Source: Marmoricola_A sp963714625 (GTDB taxonomy: Bacteria > Actinomycetota > Actinomycetes > Propionibacteriales > Nocardioidaceae). Taken from it: a stretch of DNA of 64,000 bases. The translations under genes were made by a program, and so were the position numbers. The notes beneath the pieces are model-generated. The model was not told the DNA's origin. It searched no databases and saw only the letters and a program-made list of their open reading frames with translations. The DNA lies in assembly GCA_963714625.1 (NCBI GenBank), contig CAVQOY010000014.1, positions 347,285-411,284 of the forward strand. Reading direction: 5' to 3'. Below are positions 8,274-16,558 of the stretch, piece after piece. Position 1 is the first letter of the stretch. Each line of letters begins with the position of its first letter.

Positions 8274-8933
8274 GTGGCCGTCAAGATTCGTTTGAAGCGG
8301 ATGGGCAAGATCCGTCAGCCGTTCTACCGCATCGTCGTCGCCGACTCGCGCACCAAGCGCGACGGTCGTGTGATCGAGGAGATCGGCAAGTACCACCCCA
8401 AGGAAGAGCCCTCGCTCATCGAGGTCAAGTCCGACCGCGCGCAGCACTGGCTCTCCGTCGGCGCGCAGCCGACCGAGGCCGTCGCGGCGCTGCTCAAGGT
8501 CACCGGTGACTGGCAGAAGTTCACGGGCGAGTCCGGCCAGGAAGGCACCCTCCGCGTCAAGGAGGTGGGCAAGTCCAAGCTGGACATCTTCAACGAGATC
8601 CTCAAGGAGTCCGGCATGGGCGCGGCCGGCGAGGCCGTGACCGCCAAGAAGTCGGCCGACAAGCCGGCCAAGAAGGCTGCCGCGAAGACCGAGGACAAGC
8701 CTGCCGAGGACAAGGCGGAGGCCCCGACCGAGGAGAAGGCTGCCGCGAAGACCGAGGACAAGCCTGCCGAGGACAAGGCGGAGGCCCCGACCGAGGAGAA
8801 GGCCGAGACCCCGGTCGAGACCCCGGCCGACCAGACCCCCGAGGTCGCGGCGGAGACCGCCGAGGCCGAGGCCGACAAGGCCGAGGGCACCGCGGACGGC
8901 GAGGCCGAGAAGCCCGCCGACGAGAAGGCCTGA
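8274..8933 (+). CDS. rpsP: 30S ribosomal protein S16 with long C-terminal tail
   Basis: Structural protein of the small subunit. Residues 1-80 are the conserved S16 core (AVKIRLKRMGKIRQPFYRIV, KYHPKEEPSLIE). The product is 219 residues, more than twice the common 80-100, because of an Ala/Glu/Lys/Pro tail that contains a 21-residue unit repeated exactly (AAKTEDKPAEDKAEAPTEEK). The GTG start at 8274 follows AAGGAG (8256-8261) at 12 nt. It heads the operon rpsP-khpA-rimM-trmD. Tails on S16 are known in actinobacteria; the perfect DNA duplication here is recent. Confidence 0.95.
   Translation: MAVKIRLKRMGKIRQPFYRIVVADSRTKRDGRVIEEIGKYHPKEEPSLIEVKSDRAQHWLSVGAQPTEAVAALLKVTGDWQKFTGESGQEGTLRVKEVGKSKLDIFNEILKESGMGAAGEAVTAKKSADKPAKKAAAKTEDKPAEDKAEAPTEEKAAAKTEDKPAEDKAEAPTEEKAETPVETPADQTPEVAAETAEAEADKAEGTADGEAEKPADEKA
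8676..8801 (+). repeat. Perfect 63-bp tandem duplication inside rpsP
   Basis: Bases 8676-8738 and 8739-8801 are identical at every position, keep the reading frame (21 codons each) and encode the acidic-basic tail of S16. A partial third unit begins at 8802 (GCCGAGACC). Confidence 0.95.
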
Positions 8934-8937
8934 CCTC

Positions 8938-9180
8938 GTGCTCGCCGAAGCTCTGGAGCACCTGGTCCGCGGCATCGTCGCTCACCCCGACGACGTCTCG
9001 GTCCGGGACAAGGAGCTGCGCCGCGGGTCGCTGCTCGAGGTCCGGGTCAACCCCGAGGACCTCGGCAAGGTGATCGGCCGCAACGGCCGCACCGCCACCG
9101 CGCTGCGCACCGTCGTCAGTGCGATCGGCGGCAAGGGCGCGGCGCGCGTCGACTTCGTCGACGTCGACCGACGTCGCTGA
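8938..9180 (+). CDS. khpA: KH-domain RNA-binding protein KhpA
   Basis: Compact 80-residue protein that is essentially a single KH domain with the GxxG-type loop VIGRNGRTATALRTV near residue 44. KhpA (YlqC, UPF0109) binds RNA, in several bacteria together with KhpB, and influences cell size and small-RNA function. Its place between rpsP and rimM is conserved in Gram-positive bacteria. The GTG start lies 4 nt after the rpsP stop, so translation is probably coupled; no separate strong Shine-Dalgarno sequence is seen. Confidence 0.92.
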   Translation: MLAEALEHLVRGIVAHPDDVSVRDKELRRGSLLEVRVNPEDLGKVIGRNGRTATALRTVVSAIGGKGAARVDFVDVDRRR

Positions 9181-9205
9181 TCCCGCTCGTCCGCGGGCGG
9201 CAGCG

Positions 9206-9772
9206 ATGAGCAGCGCACCTGAGAACAACCAGCGCGACGTGGTGGTCGGCCGGATCGGCCGGCCCCACGGGGTGCGGGGCGAGGTGAGCGTCGAGCTGCG
9301 CACCGACGAGCCCGACCGTCGCTACGCCGACGGCGCCGTGCTCACCGTGCGCACGACTCCCGGGTGTCCTGCCCCCGAGCACGCCACGCTCACCGTCGCG
9401 GGCACCCGCTGGCACCAGGAGCGGCTCCTGGTCCGCTTCGAGCAGCTCGACGACCGCGACGCCGCCGAGCGGGCGCGGGACTGGCTGCTCGAGGTCGTCG
9501 TCCCTGCCGACGCGACTCCCGCCGCCGACGACGAGTACTACGACTTCCAGATCGTCGGGCTCCAGGTCGTCACGACCGACGGAGCCGCGGCCGGCACGGT
9601 GAAGGCTGTGCTCCACCCCGGAACGCAGGACCTCCTCGTGGTGGCGCGCGAGGGCCAGGAGGACGCCCTCGTGCCCTTCGTGAGCGCGCTCGTGCCCGAG
9701 GTCGACCTGGCCGGCGGACGTGTGGTCGTGGCCGACCGCCCCGGCCTGCTCAGCCCCGCCGAGGACGAGTGA
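9206..9772 (+). CDS. rimM: 16S rRNA processing protein RimM
   Basis: Assembly factor for the head of the 30S subunit; it binds S19 and helps 16S rRNA maturation. The 188-residue product has the N-terminal RimM motif VVVGRIGRPHGVRGEVSV and a PRC-barrel-like C-terminal half (DEYYDFQIVGLQV, HPGTQDLLVV, ALVPFVSALVPEVDL). The ATG at 9206 is preferred to an upstream in-frame start that would overlap khpA. It is followed 7 nt later by trmD. Confidence 0.95.
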   Translation: MSSAPENNQRDVVVGRIGRPHGVRGEVSVELRTDEPDRRYADGAVLTVRTTPGCPAPEHATLTVAGTRWHQERLLVRFEQLDDRDAAERARDWLLEVVVPADATPAADDEYYDFQIVGLQVVTTDGAAAGTVKAVLHPGTQDLLVVAREGQEDALVPFVSALVPEVDLAGGRVVVADRPGLLSPAEDE

Positions 9773-9779
9773 TCCCGAC

Positions 9780-11027
9780 GTGAGGATCGACCTCGTCTCG
9801 ATCTTCCCGGCCTACTTCGACGTCCTCGACCTGTCCCTGGCCGGCAAGGCCCGCGCCCAGGGGCTCCTCGACATCGGGGTCCACGACCTCCGCTCCTTCA
9901 CCCACGACCGTCACCGCACCGTCGACGACAGCCCCTACGGCGGCGGCGCCGGGATGGTCATGAAGCCTGAGCCGTGGGGCGAGGCGATCGACGCGATCCT
10001 CGACCCACCCACCGACAGGGCCACCGACAGGGCCACCGACAGGGCCACCGACACCTCGGGACGCGCCGTCCTGGTCGTCCCCACCCCCAGCGGCGTCCCC
10101 TTCACCCAGGCCGCCGCCGCCGACCTCGCCACCGTCGACCGGATGGTGGTCGCGTGCGGCCGCTACGAGGGCATCGACCAGCGTGTGGTCGACCACTACG
10201 CCGGCCGGCTCGAGGTCCGCGAGATCTCGCTGGGCGACTACGTCCTCAACGGGGGAGAGGTCGCCGCGCTGGCCGTGGTCGAGGCGGTCGCCCGCCTGCT
10301 GCCGGGCTTCATGGGCAACGCCGGCTCGCTCGCCGAGGAGTCCCACGGCGAGGCCGGCCTGCTCGAGTACCCGGTCTTCACCAAGCCCGCCTCCTGGCGC
10401 GGTCACGACGTACCCCCGGTGCTGCTGTCGGGCGACCACGCGCGGATCGCGGCCTGGCGCCACGCCCAGGCGGTACGACGTACGGCGCAGCGGCGACCCG
10501 ACCTGCTGCACGCCAGCCACCGAGTCGAGGAGCTCCTCGACCTGGGGGAGGCGGAGTGGCGACCGGCGACCCGCGCCGACGCCGGCGAGATCCTGACGTT
10601 GCAACGGGCCTGCTGGCTCGACGAGGCACAGGCCAACGACGCCCTCGACATCCCTCCGCTCCAGGAGTCCCTCGACGACGTCGTGGCAGGGCTGGCGACG
10701 TACACCACGTTCGTGCTGCGTGCCGGGGGACGTCTGGTCGGCAGCGTCCGTGCCCACACCGAGCCGGACGGCACCTGGTTCGTCGGGCGGCTCATGGTGG
10801 CGCCGGACCTGCGGGGCCGCGGGCTGGGGCGCTGGCTGCTGGAGCGCATCGAGGAGGTCGCACCCGGCGGGACCACGGGCTTCGCGCTCATCACAGGCGC
10901 GGGCAGCGAGGCCAACCTGCGGCGCTACCGCCGTTCCGGTTACCGGCCCGACCGCCCCGACCGCCCCGCGGGCGACCCCCGCGCGGTCCGTCTGGCCAAG
11001 CGTGTGGCCGAGCGTCGGACCCGCTGA
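9780..11027 (+). CDS. trmD: tRNA (guanine37-N1)-methyltransferase TrmD fused to a GNAT domain
   Basis: The first roughly 245 residues are TrmD, which methylates G37 of tRNAs with SAM and prevents frameshifting: IDLVSIFPAYFDV, HDRHRTVDDSPYGGGAGMV, and the trefoil-knot motifs GRYEGIDQRV and SLGDYVLNGGE. Beyond the usual TrmD length the frame continues for about 155 residues with an acetyltransferase (GNAT) domain: EWRPATRADAGEILTLQRA, VGRLMVAPDLRGRGLGRWL (acetyl-CoA loop RGRGLG) and GSEANLRRYRRSGY. A 12-bp repeat (about 10009-10054) adds ATDR three times in the loop before the knot. The GTG start is 8 nt after rimM. The role and substrate of the GNAT part are unknown. Confidence 0.93.
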   Translation: MRIDLVSIFPAYFDVLDLSLAGKARAQGLLDIGVHDLRSFTHDRHRTVDDSPYGGGAGMVMKPEPWGEAIDAILDPPTDRATDRATDRATDTSGRAVLVVPTPSGVPFTQAAAADLATVDRMVVACGRYEGIDQRVVDHYAGRLEVREISLGDYVLNGGEVAALAVVEAVARLLPGFMGNAGSLAEESHGEAGLLEYPVFTKPASWRGHDVPPVLLSGDHARIAAWRHAQAVRRTAQRRPDLLHASHRVEELLDLGEAEWRPATRADAGEILTLQRACWLDEAQANDALDIPPLQESLDDVVAGLATYTTFVLRAGGRLVGSVRAHTEPDGTWFVGRLMVAPDLRGRGLGRWLLERIEEVAPGGTTGFALITGAGSEANLRRYRRSGYRPDRPDRPAGDPRAVRLAKRVAERRTR

Positions 11028-11029
11028 CC

Positions 11030-11065
11030 GCCGATTTCCTCCGCCCCTCCCCGCTGTGGCAGAAT
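11030..11065 (+). promoter_or_regulatory. Candidate rplS promoter, shared motif with rpsP
   Basis: GCCGATTTC (11030-11038), 18 nt, TGGCAGAAT (11057-11065): the same pair of blocks as before rpsP. It begins just after the trmD stop codon and leaves a leader of about 155 nt before rplS. Confidence 0.55.
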
Positions 11066-11227
11066 CGACCCTTGGTCCACAGCCTCGACGGTGACCTCCG
11101 CGCGTGACGTGGAGCGCCGGCGCCGCACCTGCCACAGGGGGTCGCGCGCACGAGGGCTCACCGGGACCGACCGAGATCTGACCGACCCACGTCCGTGGGC
11201 GACCTGTGGCGCCGACGAGGAGACACC

Positions 11228-11587
11228 ATGACCAACGTCATCGACGAGCTGGCCGGCGCCGTCAAGCGCACCGACCTTCCCGCGTTCCGCGCCGGAGACA
11301 CCCTGAAGGTCCACGTGAAGGTGGTCGAGGGCAACCGCTCGCGTGTCCAGGTTTTCCAGGGCGTCTGTCTGCGGGTCCAGGGCTCCGGCATCGGTCGCAC
11401 CTTCTCCGTCCGCAAGGTCTCCTTCGGCGTCGGTGTCGAGCGCACCTTCCCGATGCACACCCCGATCATCGACAAGGTCGAGGTCGTGACCCGCGGTGAC
11501 GTGCGTCGCGCGAAGCTCTACTACCTGCGCAGCCTCCGCGGCAAGGCCGCCAAGATCAAGGAGAAGCGCGACCCGATCGCGCGCTGA
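11228..11587 (+). CDS. rplS: 50S ribosomal protein L19
   Basis: Protein at the 30S-50S interface, 119 residues, usual length. Family motifs: FRAGDTLKVHVKVVEGNRSR, FQGVCLRVQGSGIGRTFSVRK, GVGVERTFPMHTPIIDKVEV and RRAKLYYLRSLRGKAAKIKEK. The ATG at 11228 has GAGGAG at 11217-11222. It has its own promoter-like motif and long leader, so it may be expressed separately from rpsP-trmD. Confidence 0.97.
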   Translation: MTNVIDELAGAVKRTDLPAFRAGDTLKVHVKVVEGNRSRVQVFQGVCLRVQGSGIGRTFSVRKVSFGVGVERTFPMHTPIIDKVEVVTRGDVRRAKLYYLRSLRGKAAKIKEKRDPIAR

Positions 11588-11621
11588 GCGCGTTCGGTAC
11601 AGGCGGCTCGGGCGGCCTGGG

Positions 11622-11627
11622 TAGGGT
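11622..11627 (+). promoter_or_regulatory. -10 box TAGGGT, leaderless lepB mRNA
   Basis: TAGGGT ends 7 nt before the GTG at 11635; no Shine-Dalgarno sequence precedes that start. Confidence 0.7.
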
Positions 11628-11634
11628 CGGGCGC

Positions 11635-12465
11635 GTGAGCGACGCGACGACCGACTCGGGGGACGAGGGGTCCACCCCACCCCCCGGTCGGCACCGCAAG
11701 GGTGGTCGCCACCTCGCCCGCCTCGGCGACGAGGGCCCGGTCGACGACGAGCGGGCCGAGGTCGAGAACGAGGCCCGCAAGCCGGTGCCGTTCTGGCAGG
11801 AACTGACGCTGCTGCTGGTCATCGCCCTGCTGCTCGCCACGGGCATCAAGGCCCTGTTCCTGCAGGCGTTCTACATCCCCTCGGGGTCGATGAACGACAC
11901 CCTCGTCTTCAACGACCGCATCCTGGTCCAGAAGGTCTCCTACTGGGGCGAGGCGGAGCCGAGCCGTGGTGACGTCGTCGTCTTCGCCGATCCCGGCGGC
12001 TGGCTCGACGAGACCGACGCCCCGGCGCCGGACAACGTGCTGAGCAAGGGCCTCGAGCTCGTCGGGCTGTTCCCCACCGGCGGCCACCTCGTCAAGCGCG
12101 TCATCGGCGTGGGCGGCGACCGGGTCAAGTGCTGCGATGCCCAGGGGCGGGTGCGGGTCAACAACGTGCCGCTGCGCGAGCAGCCGTACCTGGCCAAGGG
12201 CGAGAAGCCCTCGTTGATCACCTTCAACCAGAAGGTGCCCGAGGGGTCGCTGTGGGTGATGGGCGACAACCGCTCCCAGTCGGCTGACAGCCGCTACCAC
12301 CTCGGGGACCCCGGGGGCGCGTTCGTGCCGGTCGAGGACGTGGTCGGCAAGGTCTTCGCCGTCGTGTGGCCGCTGGGCCACGCGAAGACGCTCAGCCGTC
12401 CCGACGCCTTCTCGGCGGTGGAGGCGGCCGAGGAGGGTGACACCGAGGGCGAGGCCGCCGAGTGA
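11635..12465 (+). CDS. lepB: Type I signal peptidase
   Basis: Membrane serine protease that removes signal peptides from exported proteins. The 276-residue product has a charged cytoplasmic N-terminus, one membrane segment (LTLLLVIALLLATGIKALFL, residues 59-78), the catalytic serine in YIPSGSMNDTL, the catalytic lysine in HLVKRVIGVGGDRV and box E GDNRSQSADSRYH. It ends in an acidic tail. The GTG start is set by the leaderless -10 box. rnhB starts 7 nt after the stop, an arrangement common in actinobacteria. Confidence 0.95.
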   Translation: MSDATTDSGDEGSTPPPGRHRKGGRHLARLGDEGPVDDERAEVENEARKPVPFWQELTLLLVIALLLATGIKALFLQAFYIPSGSMNDTLVFNDRILVQKVSYWGEAEPSRGDVVVFADPGGWLDETDAPAPDNVLSKGLELVGLFPTGGHLVKRVIGVGGDRVKCCDAQGRVRVNNVPLREQPYLAKGEKPSLITFNQKVPEGSLWVMGDNRSQSADSRYHLGDPGGAFVPVEDVVGKVFAVVWPLGHAKTLSRPDAFSAVEAAEEGDTEGEAAE

Positions 12466-12472
12466 GCGACCG

Positions 12473-13237
12473 GTGAGTGACCTGCCCCGCGGACTCACCG
12501 TGCGTCGCGACGCCGGCCTCTACGGCTACGAGCGTGCGCTGCGACGTCACGGGCTCGACCCCATCGCGGGCGTCGACGAGGCGGGCCGCGGAGCGTGTGC
12601 CGGCCCGTTGGTGGCCGGCGCCGTGATCCTCCCGGCGACCTCACGCGGCATCGTGCCGGGCCTCGCCGACTCCAAGCTGCTGACGCCCAAGGCACGCGAG
12701 CGCTGCTACGACCAGGTCGTACGACGTGCGCTGGCGTGGTCGGTGGTCGTCGTCGAGCCCGAGGAGTGCGACCGGCTCGGCATGCACGTCGCCAACGTGG
12801 AGGCGCTGCGGCGGGCGCTGGCTCGGCTCGACGTACGCCCGTCGTACGTGCTCACCGACGGGTTCCCCGTCGACGGGCTGGAGGTGCCGGGCCTGGCGGT
12901 CTGGAAGGGCGACCGGGTCGCCGCCTGCATCGCGGCGGCCTCGGTGGTCGCGAAGGTGACCCGCGACCGGATGATGGCCGACCTGCACCACACCTACCCG
13001 GTCTACGACTTCGAGACCCACAAGGGCTACATCACCGCGACGCACGCGGCGGCGCTCGACGAGCACGGCCCCTGCGCGGTCCACCGCCGCCGGTTCATCA
13101 ACGTGCGCAGGGCAGAGGGTGAGGTGGCCGGCGAGGGGGCCGGCGAGGGAGCAGAGTCCGGCGACTCGCTGCCGCAGCCACGGGCGGAGCAGGTCCCGGA
13201 TGAGAGACTGGACGCCCCCGTCCGGCAGGAGGCCTGA
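12473..13237 (+). CDS. rnhB: Ribonuclease HII
   Basis: Removes RNA from RNA-DNA hybrids and starts excision of misincorporated ribonucleotides. The 254-residue product carries IAGVDEAGRGACAGPLVAGAV with the first acidic pair, DSKLLTPKARE, YVLTDGFPVDG, KGDRVAACIAAASVVAKVTRDRMM and the H-K-GY segment ETHKGYITATH. The GTG at 12473 is chosen since an earlier in-frame start would overlap lepB. The last 30 residues are low-complexity Gly/Glu. The stop overlaps the next start (TGATG). Confidence 0.94.
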   Translation: MSDLPRGLTVRRDAGLYGYERALRRHGLDPIAGVDEAGRGACAGPLVAGAVILPATSRGIVPGLADSKLLTPKARERCYDQVVRRALAWSVVVVEPEECDRLGMHVANVEALRRALARLDVRPSYVLTDGFPVDGLEVPGLAVWKGDRVAACIAAASVVAKVTRDRMMADLHHTYPVYDFETHKGYITATHAAALDEHGPCAVHRRRFINVRRAEGEVAGEGAGEGAESGDSLPQPRAEQVPDERLDAPVRQEA

Positions 13238-13545
13238 TGAGCACCGAGGACCTCGAGAAGTACGAGGCCGAGATGGAGCTGCAGCTCTATCGGGAGTACC
13301 GCGACGTCGTCGGGATCTTCAAGTACGTCGTCGAGACCGACCGCCGGTTCTACCTGTGCAACCAGGTCGACGTGAAGGCGCGCACCGAGGCCGGCGACGT
13401 GTTCTTCGAGGTGTCGATGACCGACGCCTGGGTGTGGGACATGTACCGCCCGGCGCGCTTCGCCAAGAACGTCAAGGTGCTGACCTTCAAGGACGTCAAC
13501 GTCGAGGAGCTGGCCGAGTCCGACCTGGACCCGCCCAAGCCTTAG
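13237..13545 (+). CDS. DUF2469 protein
   Basis: A 102-residue protein found across actinobacteria directly after rnhB; its function is not known. It is rich in aromatic and acidic residues (YEAEMELQLYREYRDVVGIFKYV; MTDAWVWDMYRPARFAKNVKV), has no membrane segment or signal peptide and is probably cytoplasmic. The start overlaps the rnhB stop by one base, so translation is coupled. Confidence 0.9.
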   Translation: MSTEDLEKYEAEMELQLYREYRDVVGIFKYVVETDRRFYLCNQVDVKARTEAGDVFFEVSMTDAWVWDMYRPARFAKNVKVLTFKDVNVEELAESDLDPPKP

Positions 13546-13553
13546 GAGTCAGG

Positions 13554-13961
13554 GTGCGGGAGTCGTGGCGTGACAACCGGTTGGTCCTCCTCGTGGCGCT
13601 CGCCGTCGAGCTGCTCCTGCTGGCGCTGTGGCCGCTCGCGGCCCGCCTCGACAGCAGCGTCGACGACGTCCGGCCGCTGTTCCTGGACGTGCAGGACATG
13701 GCCGAGCTGCAGTACCTCCTCGTCGAGGGTGGTGGTCCTGAGCCGGTCGAGGTCGCTCCGGGCGACCAGGTCGACCTCGCAGGGGTGACCTTCGAGCCGC
13801 ACGACGGCGTCTCGGTCGGGGTCATGACGACCGATGGGGGCTACTGCGTCACCGCTCGTCTCGTGGACGACCCGGACAGCGTCGACGCCTCACGGAGCCG
13901 GTGCTGGGAGGCGGATCAGAACCCGGCCCTGACGGCCGGTCAGGACCCGCAGGACGGCTAG
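13554..13961 (+). CDS. Small membrane-anchored protein, unknown function
   Basis: A 135-residue protein with one N-terminal membrane segment (LVLLVALAVELLLLALWPLA) and an outside acidic domain rich in Val/Asp with two cysteines (YCVTARLV and SRCWEA) that could form a disulfide. AGGAG (13544-13548) precedes the GTG start. I do not recognise a family. It ends convergently with the next gene: the two stop codons share the bases CTAG (13958-13961). Confidence 0.75.
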   Translation: MRESWRDNRLVLLVALAVELLLLALWPLAARLDSSVDDVRPLFLDVQDMAELQYLLVEGGGPEPVEVAPGDQVDLAGVTFEPHDGVSVGVMTTDGGYCVTARLVDDPDSVDASRSRCWEADQNPALTAGQDPQDG

Positions 13962-14386
13962 CGCCGGTCGCGTTCCTCGGCGCGTTCCTTGTCGCGTGAC
14001 GGGGGTTCCTCGCGCAGGCAGCGACGACGCGGCTCGTCGTCGGCCAGACAGGCGCCGTCGAGCACGACGCGCTTGCCGAGGGGCCTGCCGAGCCTGATCC
14101 GCAACCGCTTGTCGTCCTCGAGGTCAGCGCAGAAGAACCCGCCGGGCTCCACCGCGACCGTGACCTCGACGCGACCCCGGCGCTCGGTGACCGCCAGCTC
14201 CTCCAAGGTGTCGCAGGCACGCATCTTCTTGTGCACGACGAGCCCGCGGTCGGTCACGCGGTAGTCGTCCCACGTGGTGCCCTCCTCGGCGCGCACCTCG
14301 CGCATCAGGACCACGCCGACGGCGGCAGCGGCCAGCAGCATCACCACACAGGTGCCGACGACCCAGGCGGTCCGTCTGCTGGTCAT
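13958..14386 (-). CDS. Small membrane-anchored protein, unknown function
   Basis: 142 residues on the minus strand. The N-terminus MTSRRTAWVVGTCVVML is a signal anchor, followed by an extracytoplasmic domain with four cysteines (MRACDTLE, FFCADLED, GACLADDE, RRCLREE) and a charged Arg/Glu tail. GGGAGG lies just before the ATG at 14386. An open frame extends upstream but overlaps yraN. No family recognised; the exported, disulfide-bearing look resembles its convergent neighbour. Confidence 0.75.
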   Translation of the reverse strand: MTSRRTAWVVGTCVVMLLAAAAVGVVLMREVRAEEGTTWDDYRVTDRGLVVHKKMRACDTLEELAVTERRGRVEVTVAVEPGGFFCADLEDDKRLRIRLGRPLGKRVVLDGACLADDEPRRRCLREEPPSRDKERAEERDRR

Positions 14387-14570
14387 CGTTCCTCCCGTCG
14401 CTCCCCACCCGTCACCTCCTCCAGTGTGGCAAGCAACGGTGGCCGGGGCGAGGCCTGAGCGGCCCGAAACCCTCCCCAGCCCGGCGATCCGGCGCCCTCT
14501 CCCCGGCTCCGGCGGCGAGGCCGCGGGCCGTCGGTCCCAGCCACCACAGTGGTGCCCGGAGGTGGTCGAG

Positions 14571-14936
14571 ATGGCGACAGCACGCCAGCGGTTGGCGACA
14601 GGGGGGTACGGCGAGGCGCAGGCCGCGGCGTACCTCGCACGGCTCGGGATGGTCGTGCTCGACCGCAACTGGCGGTGCGAGCTCGGCGAGGTCGACCTCG
14701 TGCTGCGCGACGGTTCGACGGTGGTGTTCTGCGAGGTCAAGACGCGTGCCGACGACCGCTTCGGGAGCCCGCTCGAGCAGGTGAGCGCCGCCAAGGCGGC
14801 TCGTCTGCGGCGGCTGGCGGCGCGCTGGCTGGGTGAGCACGAGGTGCCGGCCCGGGACGTGCGGGTCGACCTGGTGGGGGTGCTGCTCGACCGGGTCGGC
14901 GACGCGCGCTTCAGCCACGTGCGGGGGATCGGCTGA
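14571..14936 (+). CDS. yraN: YraN family (UPF0102) nuclease-like protein
   Basis: 121-residue protein with an endonuclease-like fold (restriction-enzyme type): RLATGGYGEAQAAAYLARLG, then the metal-binding pattern CELGEVDLVLRDG...VVFCEVKTR (Glu, Asp, ExK), then an Arg-rich helix. Biochemical function is unproven; conserved next to comM and dprA, which suggests a role with incoming or recombining DNA. GGAGG at 14558-14562 supports the ATG at 14571 over a longer frame. The stop overlaps comM (TGATG). Confidence 0.93.
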   Translation: MATARQRLATGGYGEAQAAAYLARLGMVVLDRNWRCELGEVDLVLRDGSTVVFCEVKTRADDRFGSPLEQVSAAKAARLRRLAARWLGEHEVPARDVRVDLVGVLLDRVGDARFSHVRGIG

Positions 14937-16558
14937 TGGGCGTCGCGACCGCCCGCACCGTCACCCTCGACGGCATCCGCGGCCACGTGATCGACGTGCA
15001 GGCCGACGTGCGTCAGGGCCTGGTCAACACCACGATGGTCGGTCGCCCCGACCCCACGATCAGCGAGTCGCGCGACCGCTGCCGCACCGCGATCGTCAAC
15101 AGCCGCTTCGAGTGGCCCACCACGCGGCGCGTCACCATCGCGCTGTCACCGGCCGACCTCCCCAAGCGCGGCTCGCACTTCGACCTCGCCATCGCGCTCG
15201 CGGTCCTGACCGCTGGGGCGCGCGAGGAGCCGCGGATCCCATCGGCGGCGTTGGAGGACCGGTTGTTCATCGGCGAGCTGACCCTCGACGGTCGGGTGCG
15301 CGCCGTGCACGGGGTGATCCCGATGGTGATGGCGGCCCGCGCCCGGGGTGTACGCCGTGTCGTGGTGCCCGACCTGCACGTCGACGAGGCGTCCCTGGTG
15401 CCCGACGTCGAGGTGGAGGGCGTCCGGTCGCTGGCCCAGGCGGTCGCGCTGCTCCTGGGGGATCCGCTGCCCGACGCGCCGCCGGTCGACCCGCTCGGGT
15501 CCGGGTCGGTGCTGAGCTGGCGCGGCGAGGACCGCACCGACGAGCTCGACCTCGCCGACGTCCACGGCATGGCCGACACCCGCTACGCCCTGGAGGTGGC
15601 CGCCGCCGGCGGCCACCACCTGCTGCTCAGCGGACCGAAGGGTGCCGGCAAGACGACGCTGGCCGAGCGGCTCCCGGGTCTGCTGCCCGACCTCAGCGTC
15701 GAGGAGACCCTCGAGCTGGTGGCGGTGCAGTCGTTGGCCGGTGAGGTGCCGCGACGGCTGACCGACGCCCGGCCACCCTTCCGGGCACCCCACCACAGTG
15801 CCTCCAAGGTGAGCGTCCTCGGCGGCGGAACGGGCCGGGTCCACCCCGGCGAGATCAGCCGAGCCCTTCACGGCGTCCTCCTCCTGGACGAGTTCCCGCT
15901 CTTCCGGGCCGACATCGTGGACGCGCTGCGCCAACCGCTGGAGAGCGCGGAGATCACCATCACCCGCGGCGACGACGTGGCGACGTTCCCGGCCCGCTCG
16001 ATCGTGGTGCTCGGGGCGAATCCTTGTCCCTGTGGCGACTACGCGGTCGATCCCGCCGCCGACCGGTGCACGTGCGGGGAGGTCAAGCGCCGCAACTACC
16101 GCGAGAAGTTCTCCGCTCCGGTGAAGGACCGCATCGACATCGAGCGCCACGTGATGCCGGTGCGTCCCTGGGAGGTCGGGGACCCGCTGCGCCGCCCCGA
16201 GGACACCGCCACCGTCAGGGCGCGGGTCGAGGCGGCGCGGGTCCGGCAGGCGACCCGGTTCGCCGGCACGCCCTGGCGGGTCAACGCCGACGTCCCCGGC
16301 CCGGTGCTGTCGAGCCGCTGGCCGCTCACCCCCGCCGGCCTCCGACTGGTCGACCTGGCCCTCGTCCGGGGCGGGCTGACCCGCCGGGGCGCGACCCGGG
16401 TGCACCGCCTGGCCTGGACCGTCGCCGACCTCGCCCCGGCGCTGTTGGAGCCGATCGGTGACGGCGTCGGTCCCGGTGCGGAGGCCGTCGAGGTCGCGCT
16501 GCGGCTGCGCTCCGGCGAGCCGCTGGCCGAGGCGACGCTCGAGAGGAGCGCGGGATGA
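14936..16558 (+). CDS. comM: YifB/ComM family AAA+ ATPase (Mg-chelatase-like)
   Basis: 540-residue hexameric helicase-type ATPase; in naturally competent bacteria ComM drives branch migration of incoming DNA. Domains: N-terminal Lon-protease-like fold (LDGIRGHVIDVQADVRQGL, KRGSHFDLAIALAVL), AAA+ core with Walker A SGPKGAGKTTLAERLPG (near residue 230), Walker B GVLLLDEFPLF, a four-cysteine zinc segment (NPCPCGDY...RCTCGEVKRRNY) and C-terminal ChlI-like domain. It is translationally coupled to yraN upstream and dprA downstream (ATGA). Confidence 0.94.
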   Translation: MGVATARTVTLDGIRGHVIDVQADVRQGLVNTTMVGRPDPTISESRDRCRTAIVNSRFEWPTTRRVTIALSPADLPKRGSHFDLAIALAVLTAGAREEPRIPSAALEDRLFIGELTLDGRVRAVHGVIPMVMAARARGVRRVVVPDLHVDEASLVPDVEVEGVRSLAQAVALLLGDPLPDAPPVDPLGSGSVLSWRGEDRTDELDLADVHGMADTRYALEVAAAGGHHLLLSGPKGAGKTTLAERLPGLLPDLSVEETLELVAVQSLAGEVPRRLTDARPPFRAPHHSASKVSVLGGGTGRVHPGEISRALHGVLLLDEFPLFRADIVDALRQPLESAEITITRGDDVATFPARSIVVLGANPCPCGDYAVDPAADRCTCGEVKRRNYREKFSAPVKDRIDIERHVMPVRPWEVGDPLRRPEDTATVRARVEAARVRQATRFAGTPWRVNADVPGPVLSSRWPLTPAGLRLVDLALVRGGLTRRGATRVHRLAWTVADLAPALLEPIGDGVGPGAEAVEVALRLRSGEPLAEATLERSAG

